Below are positions 24,301-28,424 of a stretch of 64,000 nucleotides of DNA, piece by piece (within the stretch, counting starts at the first letter, position 1; every line of letters starts with the position of its first letter). The position numbers were made by a program, and so were the translations under genes. The notes below the pieces were generated by a model. That model saw nothing but the letters and a program-made list of their open reading frames with translations. It ran no database searches and had not been told where the DNA came from. This DNA comes from Actinostola sp. cb2023 (Eukaryota; Cnidaria; Anthozoa; Actiniaria; Actinostolidae): positions 220,001-284,000 of the forward strand of contig JAUJYZ010001425.1 of NCBI GenBank assembly GCA_033675265.1, read 5' to 3'.

Positions 24301-24428
24301 AGACACAGCAACAGATGAGCAACAGCAAGTTTGACGAGGTTATCAAGGCGTTTAGAGGTCGAAAGAAAACTGTGAAGGAGGATACGACAATGCATGTGGA
24401 CTGCCAGTGCACTTGCCCCAAACTGTAA
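451..24428 (+). CDS. Vitellogenin-like large lipid transfer protein, C-terminal ~1,385 residues (17 exons, 5' end outside window)
   Basis: This is a secreted yolk/lipid carrier of the large lipid transfer protein superfamily. Visible domains in order are: lipid-binding alpha-superhelix (exons 1-6), beta-sheet shell region (exons 7-8), a Pro-Gly-Gln repeat module (exon 9), further beta-rich sequence (exons 10-11), a Gly-Ala-Ser-Gln heptad module (exon 12), a VWD domain with the CGLCGNYD signature (exons 13-15) and a Cys-rich tail ending in DCQCTCPKL (exon 17). All donors and acceptors chosen are GT/AG, and phases agree across every junction (0,0,0,2,0,1,2,2,0,2,0,1,0,2,1,1). The VWD domain and Cys tail favour vitellogenin over microsomal triglyceride transfer protein; apolipophorin-type proteins are the other option. 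No polyserine phosvitin is seen; repeat modules occupy comparable places. Exon 16 is split by a transposon. Introns total about 20 kb, the largest (11,582-19,894) swollen by nested elements. The signal peptide and N-terminus lie to the left of the window. Confidence 0.8.
629..751 (+). CDS. Vitellogenin-like exon 2 (superhelix)
   Basis: 41 codons, phase 0 to 0, acceptor TGATTTAG and donor AAG/GTAGGT. It contains TTCWLAFGSLVRSYC, which matches the conserved small-residue/GSLV/C helix pair of the vitellogenin N-terminal superhelical domain. Confidence 0.82.
951..1187 (+). CDS. Vitellogenin-like exon 3 (superhelix)
   Basis: 79 codons, phase 0 to 0, acceptor CTCTCATAG and donor AAAG/GTTAGA. It contains VALKAIGNAGQ, the characteristic 'LKALGNxG' turn of large lipid transfer proteins, followed by paired helices with an Ala-Ile-Glu-Ala-Ile-Arg-Arg-Met-Pro motif. 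Confidence 0.88.
1274..1512. repeat. 81-82 bp tandem repeat, about 2.9 copies
   Basis: Three units start near 1281, 1362 and 1444, each opening TATAACTCAAGCAGCCGCC and nearly identical. The array lies in the intron between exons 3 and 4. The open frame through it is produced by the repeat and does not look coding. Confidence 0.9.
1957..2174 (+). CDS. Vitellogenin-like exon 4 (superhelix)
   Basis: Phase 0 to 2, acceptor TTGTTTAG and donor GCTA/GTAAGT. It encodes helical repeats with CPEIRIVAFGALLKTGPTPS, the 'RxxAfxxLlxtxPs' pattern of the superhelix, then VKHYVYTYLNS. The apparent in-frame TAG straight after Ser lies on the splice donor and is removed by splicing. Confidence 0.88.
2215..2725. 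other. Intron sequence without recognised content
   Basis: AT-rich intron between exons 4 and 5. A 98-codon frame at 2215-2511 has no family resemblance and no splice signals, and I see nothing else in the stretch before the hairpin at 2727. Confidence 0.5.
2727..2936. mobile_element. Hairpin MITE in intron
   Basis: Arms at about 2727-2818 and 2846-2936 are inverted copies, opening CCCTTCACAGTTCCCTGCGC on the left and closing with its complement on the right. The loop is about 30 bp. Both strands give spurious open frames through the arms. Confidence 0.85.
2996..3218 (+). CDS. Vitellogenin-like exon 5 (superhelix end)
   Basis: Phase 2 to 0, acceptor CTTTCAG and donor GAG/GTATCA. The split Tyr codon joins exon 4. 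It encodes NLLGRLANVPHEGFDPRYSF and a basic/aromatic segment ending MMGLDVDHME. Confidence 0.85.
3309..3455. mobile_element. Short non-autonomous hAT element with 8-bp target duplication
   Basis: Element 3317-3447 has inverted ends (GGCAAGGTCTTCGTG and the complement of GGTCAGGTATTCGTG). It is flanked by a perfect 8-bp direct repeat AATGTTTG at 3309-3316 and 3448-3455, as expected for hAT transposition. Its ends match the larger element at 5267-6438. Confidence 0.85.
3544..3677. mobile_element. hAT-like MITE
   Basis: It starts CAGTGGCGGATCCAGG and ends with the near complement (CCTGGATCCGCCATTG). The CAGTGGCGGA-type end is typical of hAT MITEs. I see no clear 8-bp duplication. Confidence 0.65.
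3891..4014 (+). CDS. Vitellogenin-like exon 6
   Basis: The acceptor GTTTTTCAG is strong. It encodes REIVPLIRDLIGPHGSIYEK and KSLWDFIRPKRSVDDQ. Donor CAAG/GTTTCC at 4014 ends in phase 1, which is what exon 7 needs. A second possible donor (AAG/GTTCCC at 4049) would keep 12 more codons but end in phase 0, which does not fit exon 7 unless another exon lies in the repeat-filled intron. Confidence 0.75.
4234..4660. mobile_element. Inverted-repeat element
   Basis: ATTAGCCATTACCTAAACGA with the following CAGGGGACTGGGA (4238-4270) recurs inverted at 4626-4656. The flanks carry another inverted pair (AACCCAGTCT near 4081 and 4951), suggesting two nested elements spanning 4081-4980. Confidence 0.65.
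5259..6446. mobile_element. Larger hAT-type non-autonomous element, 1.17 kb
   Basis: Element 5267-6438 has long imperfect TIRs (GGTCAGGTCTTTGTGTAGCT and its complement, continuing for about 200 bp through GACGTCA and CAAATTTGAGAGCAATC). The flanking octamers TTATGTAC/ATATGTAC match at 7 of 8 bases. It shares terminal sequence with the 131-bp element at 3317-3447. No transposase is visible. A mariner-type hairpin (5860-6120) sits inside it. Confidence 0.8.
5858..6122. mobile_element. Mariner/pogo-type MITE nested in the hAT element
   Basis: A 261-bp element starts CAGTCATTTGCAAAAATTCT and ends with its exact complement, flanked by TA on both sides (5858-5859, 6121-6122). TIRs are about 60 bp and contain repeats of ATATATCA. 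The TA duplication and CAG...CTG ends fit the Tc1/mariner-pogo class. Confidence 0.85.
6519..6557 (+). repeat. Poly-G run, 39 bases
   Basis: An uninterrupted G tract lies 42 bp upstream of exon 7 on the transcribed-sense strand. Its length may be imprecise in the assembly. Confidence 0.9.
6600..7047 (+). CDS. Vitellogenin-like exon 7 (beta-sheet shell)
   Basis: Phase 1 to 2, acceptor TTCTTACAG and donor TATAG/GTAATG. The 149 codons run from SLESLQSRMTC to GTYKECYR. PTSTGLPLHLRSNMAG matches the conserved 'PTxxGLPL' strand that opens the large beta-sheet (DUF1943-type) region of vitellogenins and apolipophorins. Confidence 0.88.
7159..7353 (+). CDS. Vitellogenin-like exon 8 (beta-sheet region)
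   Basis: Phase 2 to 2, acceptor GTTTTACAG and donor AAG/GTGAGC. It encodes 65 residues of beta-rich sequence including MYWFYRDTRMGYEI and WQKVTIRAVMKKEKY. Placement rests on frame and phase agreement with exons 7 and 9 rather than on a recognised motif. Confidence 0.75.
7371..7654. mobile_element. MITE, copy 2 of the three-copy family (complete)
   Basis: A complete 284-bp element has TIRs beginning AGTCAATGTCATTAACGTTG and continuing through CCAGCTAAAAAGA, then ACACTACAATGAATGTCACG. The ends are mutually inverted for about 80 bp. The interior has GTTTTGCGCGCGTGG inverted repeats. It starts 17 bp after exon 8 of the vitellogenin-like gene. Confidence 0.88.
7655..8197. other. Intron 8 remainder
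   Basis: About 540 bp between the MITE and exon 9. A GTGGG-rich stretch at 7855-7965 (repeated GGGTGGG) looks like a decayed repeat. Nothing coding is seen. Confidence 0.5.
8198..8756 (+). CDS. Vitellogenin-like exon 9 with Pro-Gly-Gln repeats
   Basis: Phase 2 to 0, acceptor CGTCATAG and donor TTG/GTGAGT. After 36 ordinary residues comes a module of about 3.4 units of 27 residues (81 bp), each with FPGKGLFMGG, PNPGQ and KPKPGQ. It is low in complexity, rich in Gly, Pro, Lys and Gln, and resembles elastin or collagen-like linkers. A Ser/Asn-rich stretch follows (SLWNGSMSVHSTSSYEEKSS). Repeat modules are not part of the standard vitellogenin plan; the module may replace the disordered polyserine region. 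The third-frame and reverse open frames here are by-products of the repeat. Confidence 0.85.
8297..8570 (+). repeat. 81-bp in-frame coding tandem repeat
   Basis: About 3.4 units of 81 bp open CTGGAAAAGGTCTTTTTATG, with few differences between units, indicating recent expansion or homogenisation. The unit length is divisible by three, so unit number can change without frameshift. Confidence 0.9.
8883..9061 (+). CDS. Vitellogenin-like exon 10
   Basis: Phase 0 to 2, acceptor TGTCTTAG and donor AGTAG/GTGAGT. It encodes YDMQVHVNGEGKTKIAEYHL, then a strand region with WYGFSAKGYNVKDGK and GCLRSR. The alternating beta pattern is typical of the lipovitellin sheet region. Confidence 0.8.
9260..9326. 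repeat. ATA/ATT trinucleotide microsatellite
   Basis: Runs of AAT switch to ATT near 9290, so the tract itself can fold back. It borders the hairpin at 9331. Confidence 0.9.
9331..9462. mobile_element. Hairpin MITE
   Basis: TATAATGAAAACCAAGGATA with the following ACAACGTTTCGGTGACA is inverted at 9404-9462, giving a stem of about 55 bp around a loop of about 25 bp. Confidence 0.8.
9526..9602. repeat. Short inverted repeat with ACAGACCTC motifs
   Basis: GGAAAATATCAGACCTCGA at 9521-9540 is inverted at about 9562-9577 (TCTGATATTTTCC). CAGACCTC/CCGACCTC is repeated. Possibly the end of a decayed element. Confidence 0.5.
9834..10110. mobile_element. Tc1/mariner-type MITE, 273 bp
   Basis: It starts CAGTGCGACTACACCAACCA at 9836 and ends with the complement at 10108, flanked by TA on each side. 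TIRs are about 40 bp. The interior has no transposase. Confidence 0.82.
10327..10528 (+). CDS. Vitellogenin-like exon 11
   Basis: Phase 2 to 0, acceptor CTATTGCAG and donor GAG/GTAAAC. It encodes RRLDIGLGWGKNCSQYNINK and VYASWDALPERFEQLTCPKK. The 'WxxLP' segment is the type of conserved strand/turn seen just before the low-complexity and VWD parts in vitellogenins. Confidence 0.82.
10646..10915. repeat. 33-bp tandem repeat with 66-bp higher order
   Basis: About 8 units of 33 bp (core ATATCACTACAAACCATGCT), alternating endings TATAA and TACGC, so the real period is 66 bp. The array stops about 35 bp before exon 12. Open frames on both strands follow only from the period being a multiple of three. 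Confidence 0.93.
10951..11581 (+). CDS. Vitellogenin-like exon 12 with Gly-Ala-Ser-Gln heptads
   Basis: Phase 0 to 1, acceptor TTGTCTTCAG and donor ATTG/GTATGT. After LKKLGSNAGMGAHGG come about 15-16 heptads of consensus GQGGASA (variants GEGGASA, GQPGASA), then a Gly/Leu/Pro bridge and a folded segment with KGINISMTIKDGKEFVMTGF leading into the VWD exon. The repeat is silk-like, hydrophilic and free of Cys. It sits where vitellogenins of other animals often have flexible linkers. The large reverse-strand open frames over this exon (10,910-11,510) are by-products of a GC-rich in-frame repeat. Confidence 0.87.
11016..11333 (+). repeat. 21-bp coding tandem repeat
   Basis: Units of 21 bp, GGTGGAGCGAGTGCAGGCCA plus one base, repeated about 15 times with few substitutions. 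Each unit encodes one heptad. Confidence 0.93.
11582..11950. other. Start of the 8.3-kb intron 12
   Basis: Unique AT-rich sequence with no recognised feature before the first hairpin element. Confidence 0.5.
11951..12082. mobile_element. Hairpin MITE
   Basis: TTTCGATAAAGTTAGTCACC at 11951 is inverted at the right end (GGTGACTAACTTTATCGAAA). Stems also pair through CTTCGAAGGTGA. It abuts the left end of the element starting at 12083. Confidence 0.85.
12083..15146. mobile_element. Unclassified (possibly Helitron-type) non-autonomous element, copy B, with nested inverted-repeat element
   Basis: The left end AACAAGACGCTCAATGAGCG and right end hairpin (CTCGGGCTTCC, TTC loop, complement) followed by GAGTAA match exactly the ends of the two arms of the palindrome at 44,983-47,142. 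Sequence from about 14,420 to 14,810 is also shared with those arms. Short hairpins near both ends without long TIRs or a clear target duplication fit a Helitron/Helentron-type element, but no Rep/helicase is present and the terminal dinucleotides do not settle the class. The middle is displaced by the element at 12,529-14,398. Confidence 0.6.
12529..14398. mobile_element. Long inverted-repeat (foldback) element, 1.87 kb
   Basis: Arms at about 12,529-13,188 and 13,738-14,398 are inverted copies of roughly 660 bp, diverged by substitutions and small indels. They are recognisable by GAGTGGATGCCAGTAAGGAT and its complement. A centre of about 550 bp is unique. The paired reading frames at 12,728-12,994 (minus) and 13,930-14,259 (plus) are the same arm sequence seen twice and show no known family. 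Confidence 0.8.
15889..16437 (-). pseudogene. Crypton tyrosine recombinase, catalytic C-terminal part
   Basis: Reads from MYGTSDALDPVAALEFYLSK to the stop. It carries the His-x-x-Arg box (NHCVRAST) and the distal box HKDERSLSHYI, whose Tyr is the expected nucleophile. It is out of frame with the upstream part: homologous-looking sequence passes from one frame to the other around 16,460-16,475, after KNHQGG. Read this way, the gene has a frameshift and is probably inactive, unless the shift is a sequencing error. Confidence 0.8.
16412..16924 (-). pseudogene. Crypton tyrosine recombinase, central part
   Basis: Contains LTPSALTGIRAAIHRHITS, then a helical stretch and FHFGRRGREGWRELT, whose Arg cluster fits the first catalytic Arg box of Crypton-like (DUF3504-type) recombinases, and TKNHQGG, a hallmark of this family. 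The first codon of the open frame is not ATG, so it is an internal exon. The upstream splice acceptor lies near 16,905-16,930. Confidence 0.8.
17735..18001 (-). CDS. Crypton recombinase N-terminal exon
   Basis: ATG at 18,001 opens MAENISEELPNF and leads into STKRATEWGLKKLEKWCDKR and ILRKFYAEVKTEKG, the usual N-terminal SAM-like DNA-binding start of metazoan Crypton proteins. Homology-like sequence stops near 17,735. The exon end is uncertain; the intron to the central part is about 0.8 kb and contains a 54-bp direct repeat (17,402-17,500). Confidence 0.7.
18500..18628. repeat. Three consecutive short palindromes
   Basis: GATACAGAATA...TATTCTGTATC occurs three times head to tail, each about 38-43 bp with TAATAAGCTTATTA-like centres. 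Together they can fold as three hairpins or one long one. Confidence 0.9.
18640..19030. other. Intron 12, no recognised content
   Basis: AT-rich single-copy sequence. No hairpin, repeat or coding signal was found. Confidence 0.5.
19038..19279 (-). CDS. Possible orphan exon on the opposite strand
   Basis: An 80-codon open stretch encodes a helix-prone, Cys-containing peptide (RFNCECERSFDSFQSNQEQF, later KLPKVHHKRVSSVLREC). It ends at a plausible donor (ACAAG/GTAGCA) and starts after a pyrimidine-rich AAAG. No family is recognised and no partner exon was found. It could be a relic of a mobile element or a chance open frame inside intron 12. Confidence 0.3.
19636..19826. repeat. Two adjacent hairpins sharing a loop motif
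   Basis: Hairpin one (19,640-19,722) has stem CAATGTTGTATCTTATTTAC and hairpin two (19,739-19,824) has stem GAGGCCGTGTTGTATC. Both carry the motif CTCGCCTTCGGCTCG, or its complement, at the tip. Confidence 0.85.
19895..20157 (+). CDS. Vitellogenin-like exon 13 (VWD domain start)
   Basis: Phase 1 to 0, acceptor ATTCGTTTAG and donor AAG/GTAATA. It encodes ATCKTYRNTDEIVTFDKRSY, then GCPHVLAKDCS and a charged strand region. The order Cys, 'TFD', Tyr, Cys, 'VLAKDC' is the opening of a type D von Willebrand domain as found in vitellogenins. Confidence 0.93.
20340..21260. repeat. Three diverged tandem copies of a ~270-bp inverted-repeat element
   Basis: TCTCGCAATCTGATTGGCTC starts near 20,355, 20,709 and 20,979. 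Each copy continues with GCGCTTGAAACGGTTTTTC and is bordered by GTCAATAAGAGTACA and its complement. The last two copies are almost identical over about 270 bp. Spurious frames of 72-76 codons arise in each. Confidence 0.85.
21382..21521 (+). CDS. Vitellogenin-like exon 14 (VWD domain middle)
   Basis: Phase 0 to 2, acceptor GTGCTTCAG and donor CCGTG/GTGAGT. It encodes GNAQHRFAKIPHVCKVSKSM, then YLVIRCKVGVTVITSLEKIK: beta strands of the VWD fold with two Cys. Confidence 0.87.
21530..21970. other. Intron 14, no clear feature
   Basis: A short inverted pair GGGATCC...GGATCCCAT-like occurs near 21,728-21,760. No gene or defined element. Confidence 0.4.
21977..22097. repeat. Inverted repeat around CATGACAGG
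   Basis: CACGTGCCGGCAGCCATGAC at 21,980-21,999 is inverted at 22,076-22,095 with minor differences. The intervening sequence also pairs partly (TTCAATTTCTTATGGGAAAT side). Confidence 0.75.
22095..22238 (+). repeat. 18-bp tandem repeat just upstream of a splice acceptor
   Basis: Eight units of TAAACCCTCTATTAATTG (last one altered to TAAAAACTC) end 15 bp before exon 15. Each unit holds a TTAAT that resembles an intron branch-point sequence. Confidence 0.93.
22254..22372 (+). CDS. Vitellogenin-like exon 15 (VWD CGLCGNY)
   Basis: Phase 2 to 1, acceptor TTGTTGTTAG and donor TTCAG/GTAGAA. It encodes WYFHYMCGLCGNYDWIPTTR and LADDFGTRWLVPGKACSS. CGLCGNYD is the diagnostic Cys motif of VWD domains; the usual acidic residues follow in LADDFG. 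Confidence 0.95.
22438..23887 (+). pseudogene. Vitellogenin-like exon 16, split by a transposon
   Basis: The acceptor TTTCATAG at 22,437 fits phase 1 from exon 15. The coding part 22,438-22,452 (AACEV) is followed by a 1,339-bp element and one extra 9-bp duplicate. The frame then resumes at 23,801 (IVKEIDDILPC, VCALIDADENKKKYA). Without the insert and one duplicate the exon reads openly and ends near a phase-1 donor around 23,887 (CGAA/GTTGTA, weak). With the insert, read-through adds a Gly/Glu/Arg-rich tail and stops at 22,649. So this allele is probably disrupted unless the element is spliced out or the exon skipped. Confidence 0.7.
22444..23800. mobile_element. Mutator-like non-autonomous element with 9-bp target duplication
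   Basis: The element 22,453-23,791 has inverted ends TAGCCTGCGTAGCGGCGTAC continuing into GGGAAAAGGGAAGGAGG and a purine-rich arm. It is flanked by a perfect 9-bp direct repeat GTGAAGTGA (22,444-22,452 and 23,792-23,800). A 9-bp duplication with TIRs over 100 bp long fits the Mutator superfamily. The interior has no transposase; it contains small inverted repeats at 23,258-23,360 and 23,636-23,668. Confidence 0.85.
23929..24018. repeat. Hairpin, ~90 bp
   Basis: ACTGATCAGAACACTCGAGA pairs with its complement at about 23,995-24,014, and the loop is CACTCCGCTACGCCTCGTG-like. Confidence 0.85.
24139..24428 (+). CDS. Vitellogenin-like last exon (Cys-rich C-terminus)
   Basis: The acceptor TTCTATAG takes phase 1. 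It encodes KLCVTTSPVTRCAPHC, GYHCIDKTSALAKQTQQQMS and ends DCQCTCPKL before TAA at 24,426. The paired-Cys pattern after VWD is characteristic of vitellogenin C-termini. Another frame is open for 110 codons (23,948-24,280) but lacks this pattern. Confidence 0.88.
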
Positions 24429-24691
24429 TGGTTTTACAAGGGTTGTCCATGGAATATATTTTAATACTCTGAAATTTTATTCCCAAATACACCTCAATCT
24501 TTATCAAAATGACAACTACTTTATTTTCAAGCGATATGATTTTTAGCCACGTGACAGTTCTTTTACTCAGTATTAAAATATATGCTGCATGGACGACCTA
24601 ACTGATAAGGACTGGATATGGAACTGCGATACTAAACTACAAAGAGTCGTCAGTAGTTAACGATGTAATAGTGATATAATAGCTTTGATCA

Positions 24692-24930
24692 GGAGCCCAT
24701 AAGTAGGAGCATCCATGCTACATATTGGGTCTTTGAACAAGTTTGGCTATTTTAGAACACGATTTCTCGAAATTGACCAATCACTGTGCACTTCCGGTTT
24801 TTTTGCAGCAACTCATTTTATTTGCTGCAACTCGTTAATTTGCAGCAACAGTTATTGGTCAATTTCGTGTTCTAAAAATAGTCAAACTTGTTCAAACGCC
24901 GTAACAGATTTATGGGCTCCTGCTTTGATT
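24692..24930. mobile_element. Inverted-repeat element
   Basis: The outer pair AGGAGCCCATAAGT...ATGGGCTCCTG and inner pair CGAAATTGACCAAT...ATTGGTCAATTTCG give long imperfect arms. The centre repeats TGCAGCAACTC. The end motif also appears alone at 52,757. Confidence 0.7.
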
Positions 24931-25056
24931 GATTCGTCGTTATTAGTAGGTGTTCGACACACAAATAATACGCATTTTTAAAGCTGATTATTAGTTTTTC
25001 TAATTTCACTTGTCCTTCAGGATTGTAGCTCTTGAAGCCAATTCAAGATTTTCATT

Positions 25057-25295
25057 TAGTCATACACCTATTTCAAAAAACGTTGTCGGTGAACTTGACC
25101 GTCAAGCCTACGCGACCAGACCGAATTAAGTTCTGCGTTGTACTCTCGCTTGGTGGTTATAAAAGCACAAATAGACATTCAGATGTTGCTCAACGTGATC
25201 ATAAACATCAAAATGTACCATCTACCCATGCTCCCTTTCGGTCGCGTACGCTTGAGTTCCGTTCACAGACGTTTTATGAAATAGGTGTATATTGA
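25057..25295. mobile_element. Short TIR element
   Basis: CATACACCTATTTCA at 25,059 recurs inverted (TGAAATAGGTGTAT) at 25,277-25,290. The open frame inside shows no family. Confidence 0.55.
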
Positions 25296-25299
25296 GGTT

Positions 25300-25753
25300 C
25301 AACTGTACGTTAGTAAACACGAAATAAGATGATCCGTCAAATCACACAGGTGTCCGCTTGTAGAAGTACGTGCAATGAAATAGTCTGTTTTATGTATCAA
25401 ATAATAACTTTTATTGTGGTTAGAGCAGAAATAAAACGTTTGGCCAAATCAAATGTTTCTTCAGTTACCCGCGGACTTCCTGTGGAATACCCAAGTTATG
25501 AAATAATGTTATCCGATATTATCCTCACCAGTGAGGATATCGATCGATGACGTAACCACTCGTGTCTATGGAATAAAAAGAAAATTACACGGCGGCTTGA
25601 ACATAGTAATTGTATTTTGTCATGTTAAAAACAACATTTTTTTTATTTTTCCACTCGAAGAAAAAATTCATATCTCCGCGCGACCACGTAATATCCACTA
25701 TGTAGTTCATGTTTGAAAAAAAACACACACAGAAAGTTAGAATTTATAGAAAA
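25300..25753. other. Intergenic, no recognised feature
   Basis: AT-rich sequence with two short open frames that resemble no family. Confidence 0.5.
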
Positions 25754-26775
25754 TACAGTGTGTTGCCCTAAATCCGGCCGCTTTTTGCATTAATCGCTGT
25801 ATCTTTCTTTAGGAAAATAGTAGCGGTCTAAAAATCAGTGAAAGGCTAGATTTCTCTTTCACCTACCTTGTCACAAATTGACATTTGTTTCACTTCAACA
25901 TTGAGCTTGTTATATTCAAAAATATTGATCCAGGTAGATGCCCTAAGTTCGGCCAGGTTGCCCTAAATTCCGGCCATAAATAAACAGGAATTGCTCGGTA
26001 AGTTTTACATTATCTTCCATCGTTTTAACTAATTTATTTCCACATTGCTATAATAAAGGACTTTTTAAGTCATTCTACATGAAAAGATTGTAAAGATAAA
26101 TTTTAAAAAGACCGAAAAAAGACCCTCCTCTACTTCATTGGGAACCGCACCCGCAATGACATCTGGGGTGCTTACCATTTACCCGAAAAACTGGAAATTC
26201 CGCTTTGAAAATCAAATTGTATGTGTATTTCCGATCGGAAAGTTAGAATTCCGGAAAACTCGGGCTTCTGTTTCAGCATAGTTAATAACTATGGTTTCAG
26301 GTAATCCGGCCACTTTTCCCGCTCTGTTTTGTATGTGATTTGTGGCCGGATTTAGGATACCTACCAAAATATGCACGTAATTTCACCTGACCTGAACTTC
26401 CGTTTATTTAAGCTGTTCATGATTGTTTTTCTTTGTGTCCAAAGCTACTGATTAACGTCGTATTTCTGCCAAATATAATCTGTTTACGCTCCATAACTTA
26501 CGAGGAAATGTTTAAAGACTTTGCCCGCATGACTTAAGATGCACGAAAACATGAAAATTACTGAAGCGATTGTTTTACCTACTTTCAAAACACATTTGAA
26601 TTCCTGCCTAAAAAGCGGTCAGGAATCCCACAACAGCAGTTAATAAACCTAAGCTCATCTACAATTCATACGATTATCTTGTTTGTCATTTTTTGAAATA
26701 TACGAGAAATCACAGCGCTTTAAAGTTAAAATGGCCGGATTAGGGTACGGCCGGTATTTAGGGCAACACACTGTA
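25754..26775. mobile_element. Pogo/Tigger-type non-autonomous element, 1,018 bp
   Basis: It starts CAGTGTGTTGCCCTAAATCC at 25,756, ends with the near complement at 26,773, and is flanked by TA on both sides. The subterminal CCGGCC-containing motif recurs several times inside in both orientations (25,948, 25,968, 26,302, 26,344, 26,731), as expected for transposase-binding repeats. No transposase remains. Confidence 0.85.
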
Positions 26776-26859
26776 GCTAGTCCCTAAATGTGGTTTACTT
26801 TTTTTTTTTAAACAGGTCGGAACGATGTTATGTTTTCCTCGCTCCTGATTGGATAGCGC

Positions 26860-27085
26860 TCTAATTGTAGCCACGCAAGTTGCACAAACCATGTCATACG
26901 TATTTTTTTTCGTGCAACTTGTAGAAATTTGTTGCAGAAAGTAGAAACCAAATCAACTTCTCGTGCAACTTGCAAAAATAAAAATCAAGTTGCAAAAGAG
27001 GGTGTTACACGATAAAAACGCACGTGCAACTTGCAACATTTTTTTGCGATGCAAGTTGCACGAAAAAATGTGCGTGTGTATAACA
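26860..27085. mobile_element. GTTGCA-rich repeat element
   Basis: CGTGCAACTTG or its complement recurs about eight times within 220 bp in both orientations. A related GTTGCA-rich stretch lies at 54,720-54,830. Confidence 0.65.
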
Positions 27086-27282
27086 GGGCCTTTAGAATGC
27101 TCCGATGGCTCCGAAGTTGGTTACAAAACGAGGCGTACTTCTGAACTTGAATCTACCAGCCGAAAACTGGCCTCCGGTTTGATGTTGGATATTCAGGATG
27201 GGCTACCTGAAATCAAGTCCATACGATGCTATCAATTTTGTTCTGAAGACATGACTTGATAATGAAATCCTTTCCATATTCG

Positions 27283-27330
27283 GGGAAGTACTCCCATATG
27301 TGATGTGGGCTATACGGGGACGTATAATTT
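27283..27330. mobile_element. Fragment of the GTACTCCC/GGGCTATACGGG repeat
   Basis: GAAGTACTCCCATATGTGAT followed by GTGGGCTATACGGGGACGTA matches the complete element at 49,767-50,057. Confidence 0.6.
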
Positions 27331-28080
27331 AAAAAAATTTTTGGCACGAATATATTTTTTCTACCTGCATTTCTCTGTAGGAATATTTTTTGGAGTTGTG
27401 TAGCTCTGCAGGATTTTTTTTTCTCTCACTCATACTTTTCAAATTGATAATTATTGTCATTCCCAGGCTTCCTCACATTTCCAGTCCTTTTTTGACAAGG
27501 AAAAATAAACAAGCGCGCAAAGATAGATAGTAACTAAATAATAGATGTAAATCATCACTACATGCAGTGCGTTTCAACATTATATGCCGACTCAGGCTCA
27601 ATGCAGCCCCAGCTAGAAACATTGAATATTACTACTGTGATTAAGCTTTATCAATGTTTTATGCTTTGCTCTTTTTAGTATCAACACGCGGGATGTTGGG
27701 AGAACACTTGAAAAGCTTTAAAATCACTCGCCATAAAATAACTACAAGGATTTCTTTCTAAAAAAATCCTTTATTTACTCGAAGAAGAGGCTTCAAAGGA
27801 GATTTCAACTGAGCTAGTCATTTCAGACTGAATCAGAGCTCAGTACCCGGTCACATTTTAAATTTTTTCGTGAACGTTTACACATTAGAATTCGAAAAGC
27901 CCAGCTAAGAGACTTGCCGTCTTCGGCGCTGGAGTCGCCTTTGAGGTGGACTACTCTGTTCTTTACTTGTATAATCGCCCTCTTCGACTCAAATTTGAAC
28001 TCGAAAGGTTTGACTGAAAAGCTCGCTTCTCTGTCTTGTCTGCCTGTCACTGATTTAGAGACGCGCCATTAGAAATGTGA
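27331..28080. other. Intergenic stretch with one weak open frame
   Basis: A 75-codon minus-strand frame at 27,823-28,050 has fairly protein-like composition (SFSVKPFEFKFESK) but starts at GTG, has an in-frame stop shortly upstream and matches nothing I know. Otherwise nothing is seen. Confidence 0.35.
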
Positions 28081-28081
28081 A

Positions 28082-28129
28082 GGGGGGGGGGGGGGGGGGG
28101 GTGGTATCGGGGGGGGGGGGGGGGGGGAG
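28082..28129. repeat. Poly-G tracts
   Basis: Two G runs of about 19-20 bases each are separated by GTGGTATC. Confidence 0.9.
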
Positions 28130-28424
28130 GTATCTCTCTTTCTCGACAGGCAGGTTATTTTTTTCCAAACTTCTGGGCGTGCAAAAAAAAAATATTCATC
28201 GTCTAAAGCTTTGCAAGATTTTTCTTTACGCGATTATTATAATAGGTCTTATTAATCACATAAATTCAGCTGCTGACGCACCACGCACGTAAAATAAAAC
28301 TTCATAATTTTCATATCTCCTCTCTTGGGAATATATCAGAAGGTGATGGAAAGCAGGGGCGTATAGCGTGTTTTTTTTCCAATGTACACACATAGCAACG
28401 AACGCCGAAGGCGTGAGCTTCTAG

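Noticed and set aside
27823..28050. 75-residue minus-strand protein
   Set aside because: The start is GTG, an in-frame stop lies just upstream, and no homology or splice partner is visible; I do not claim it as a gene.
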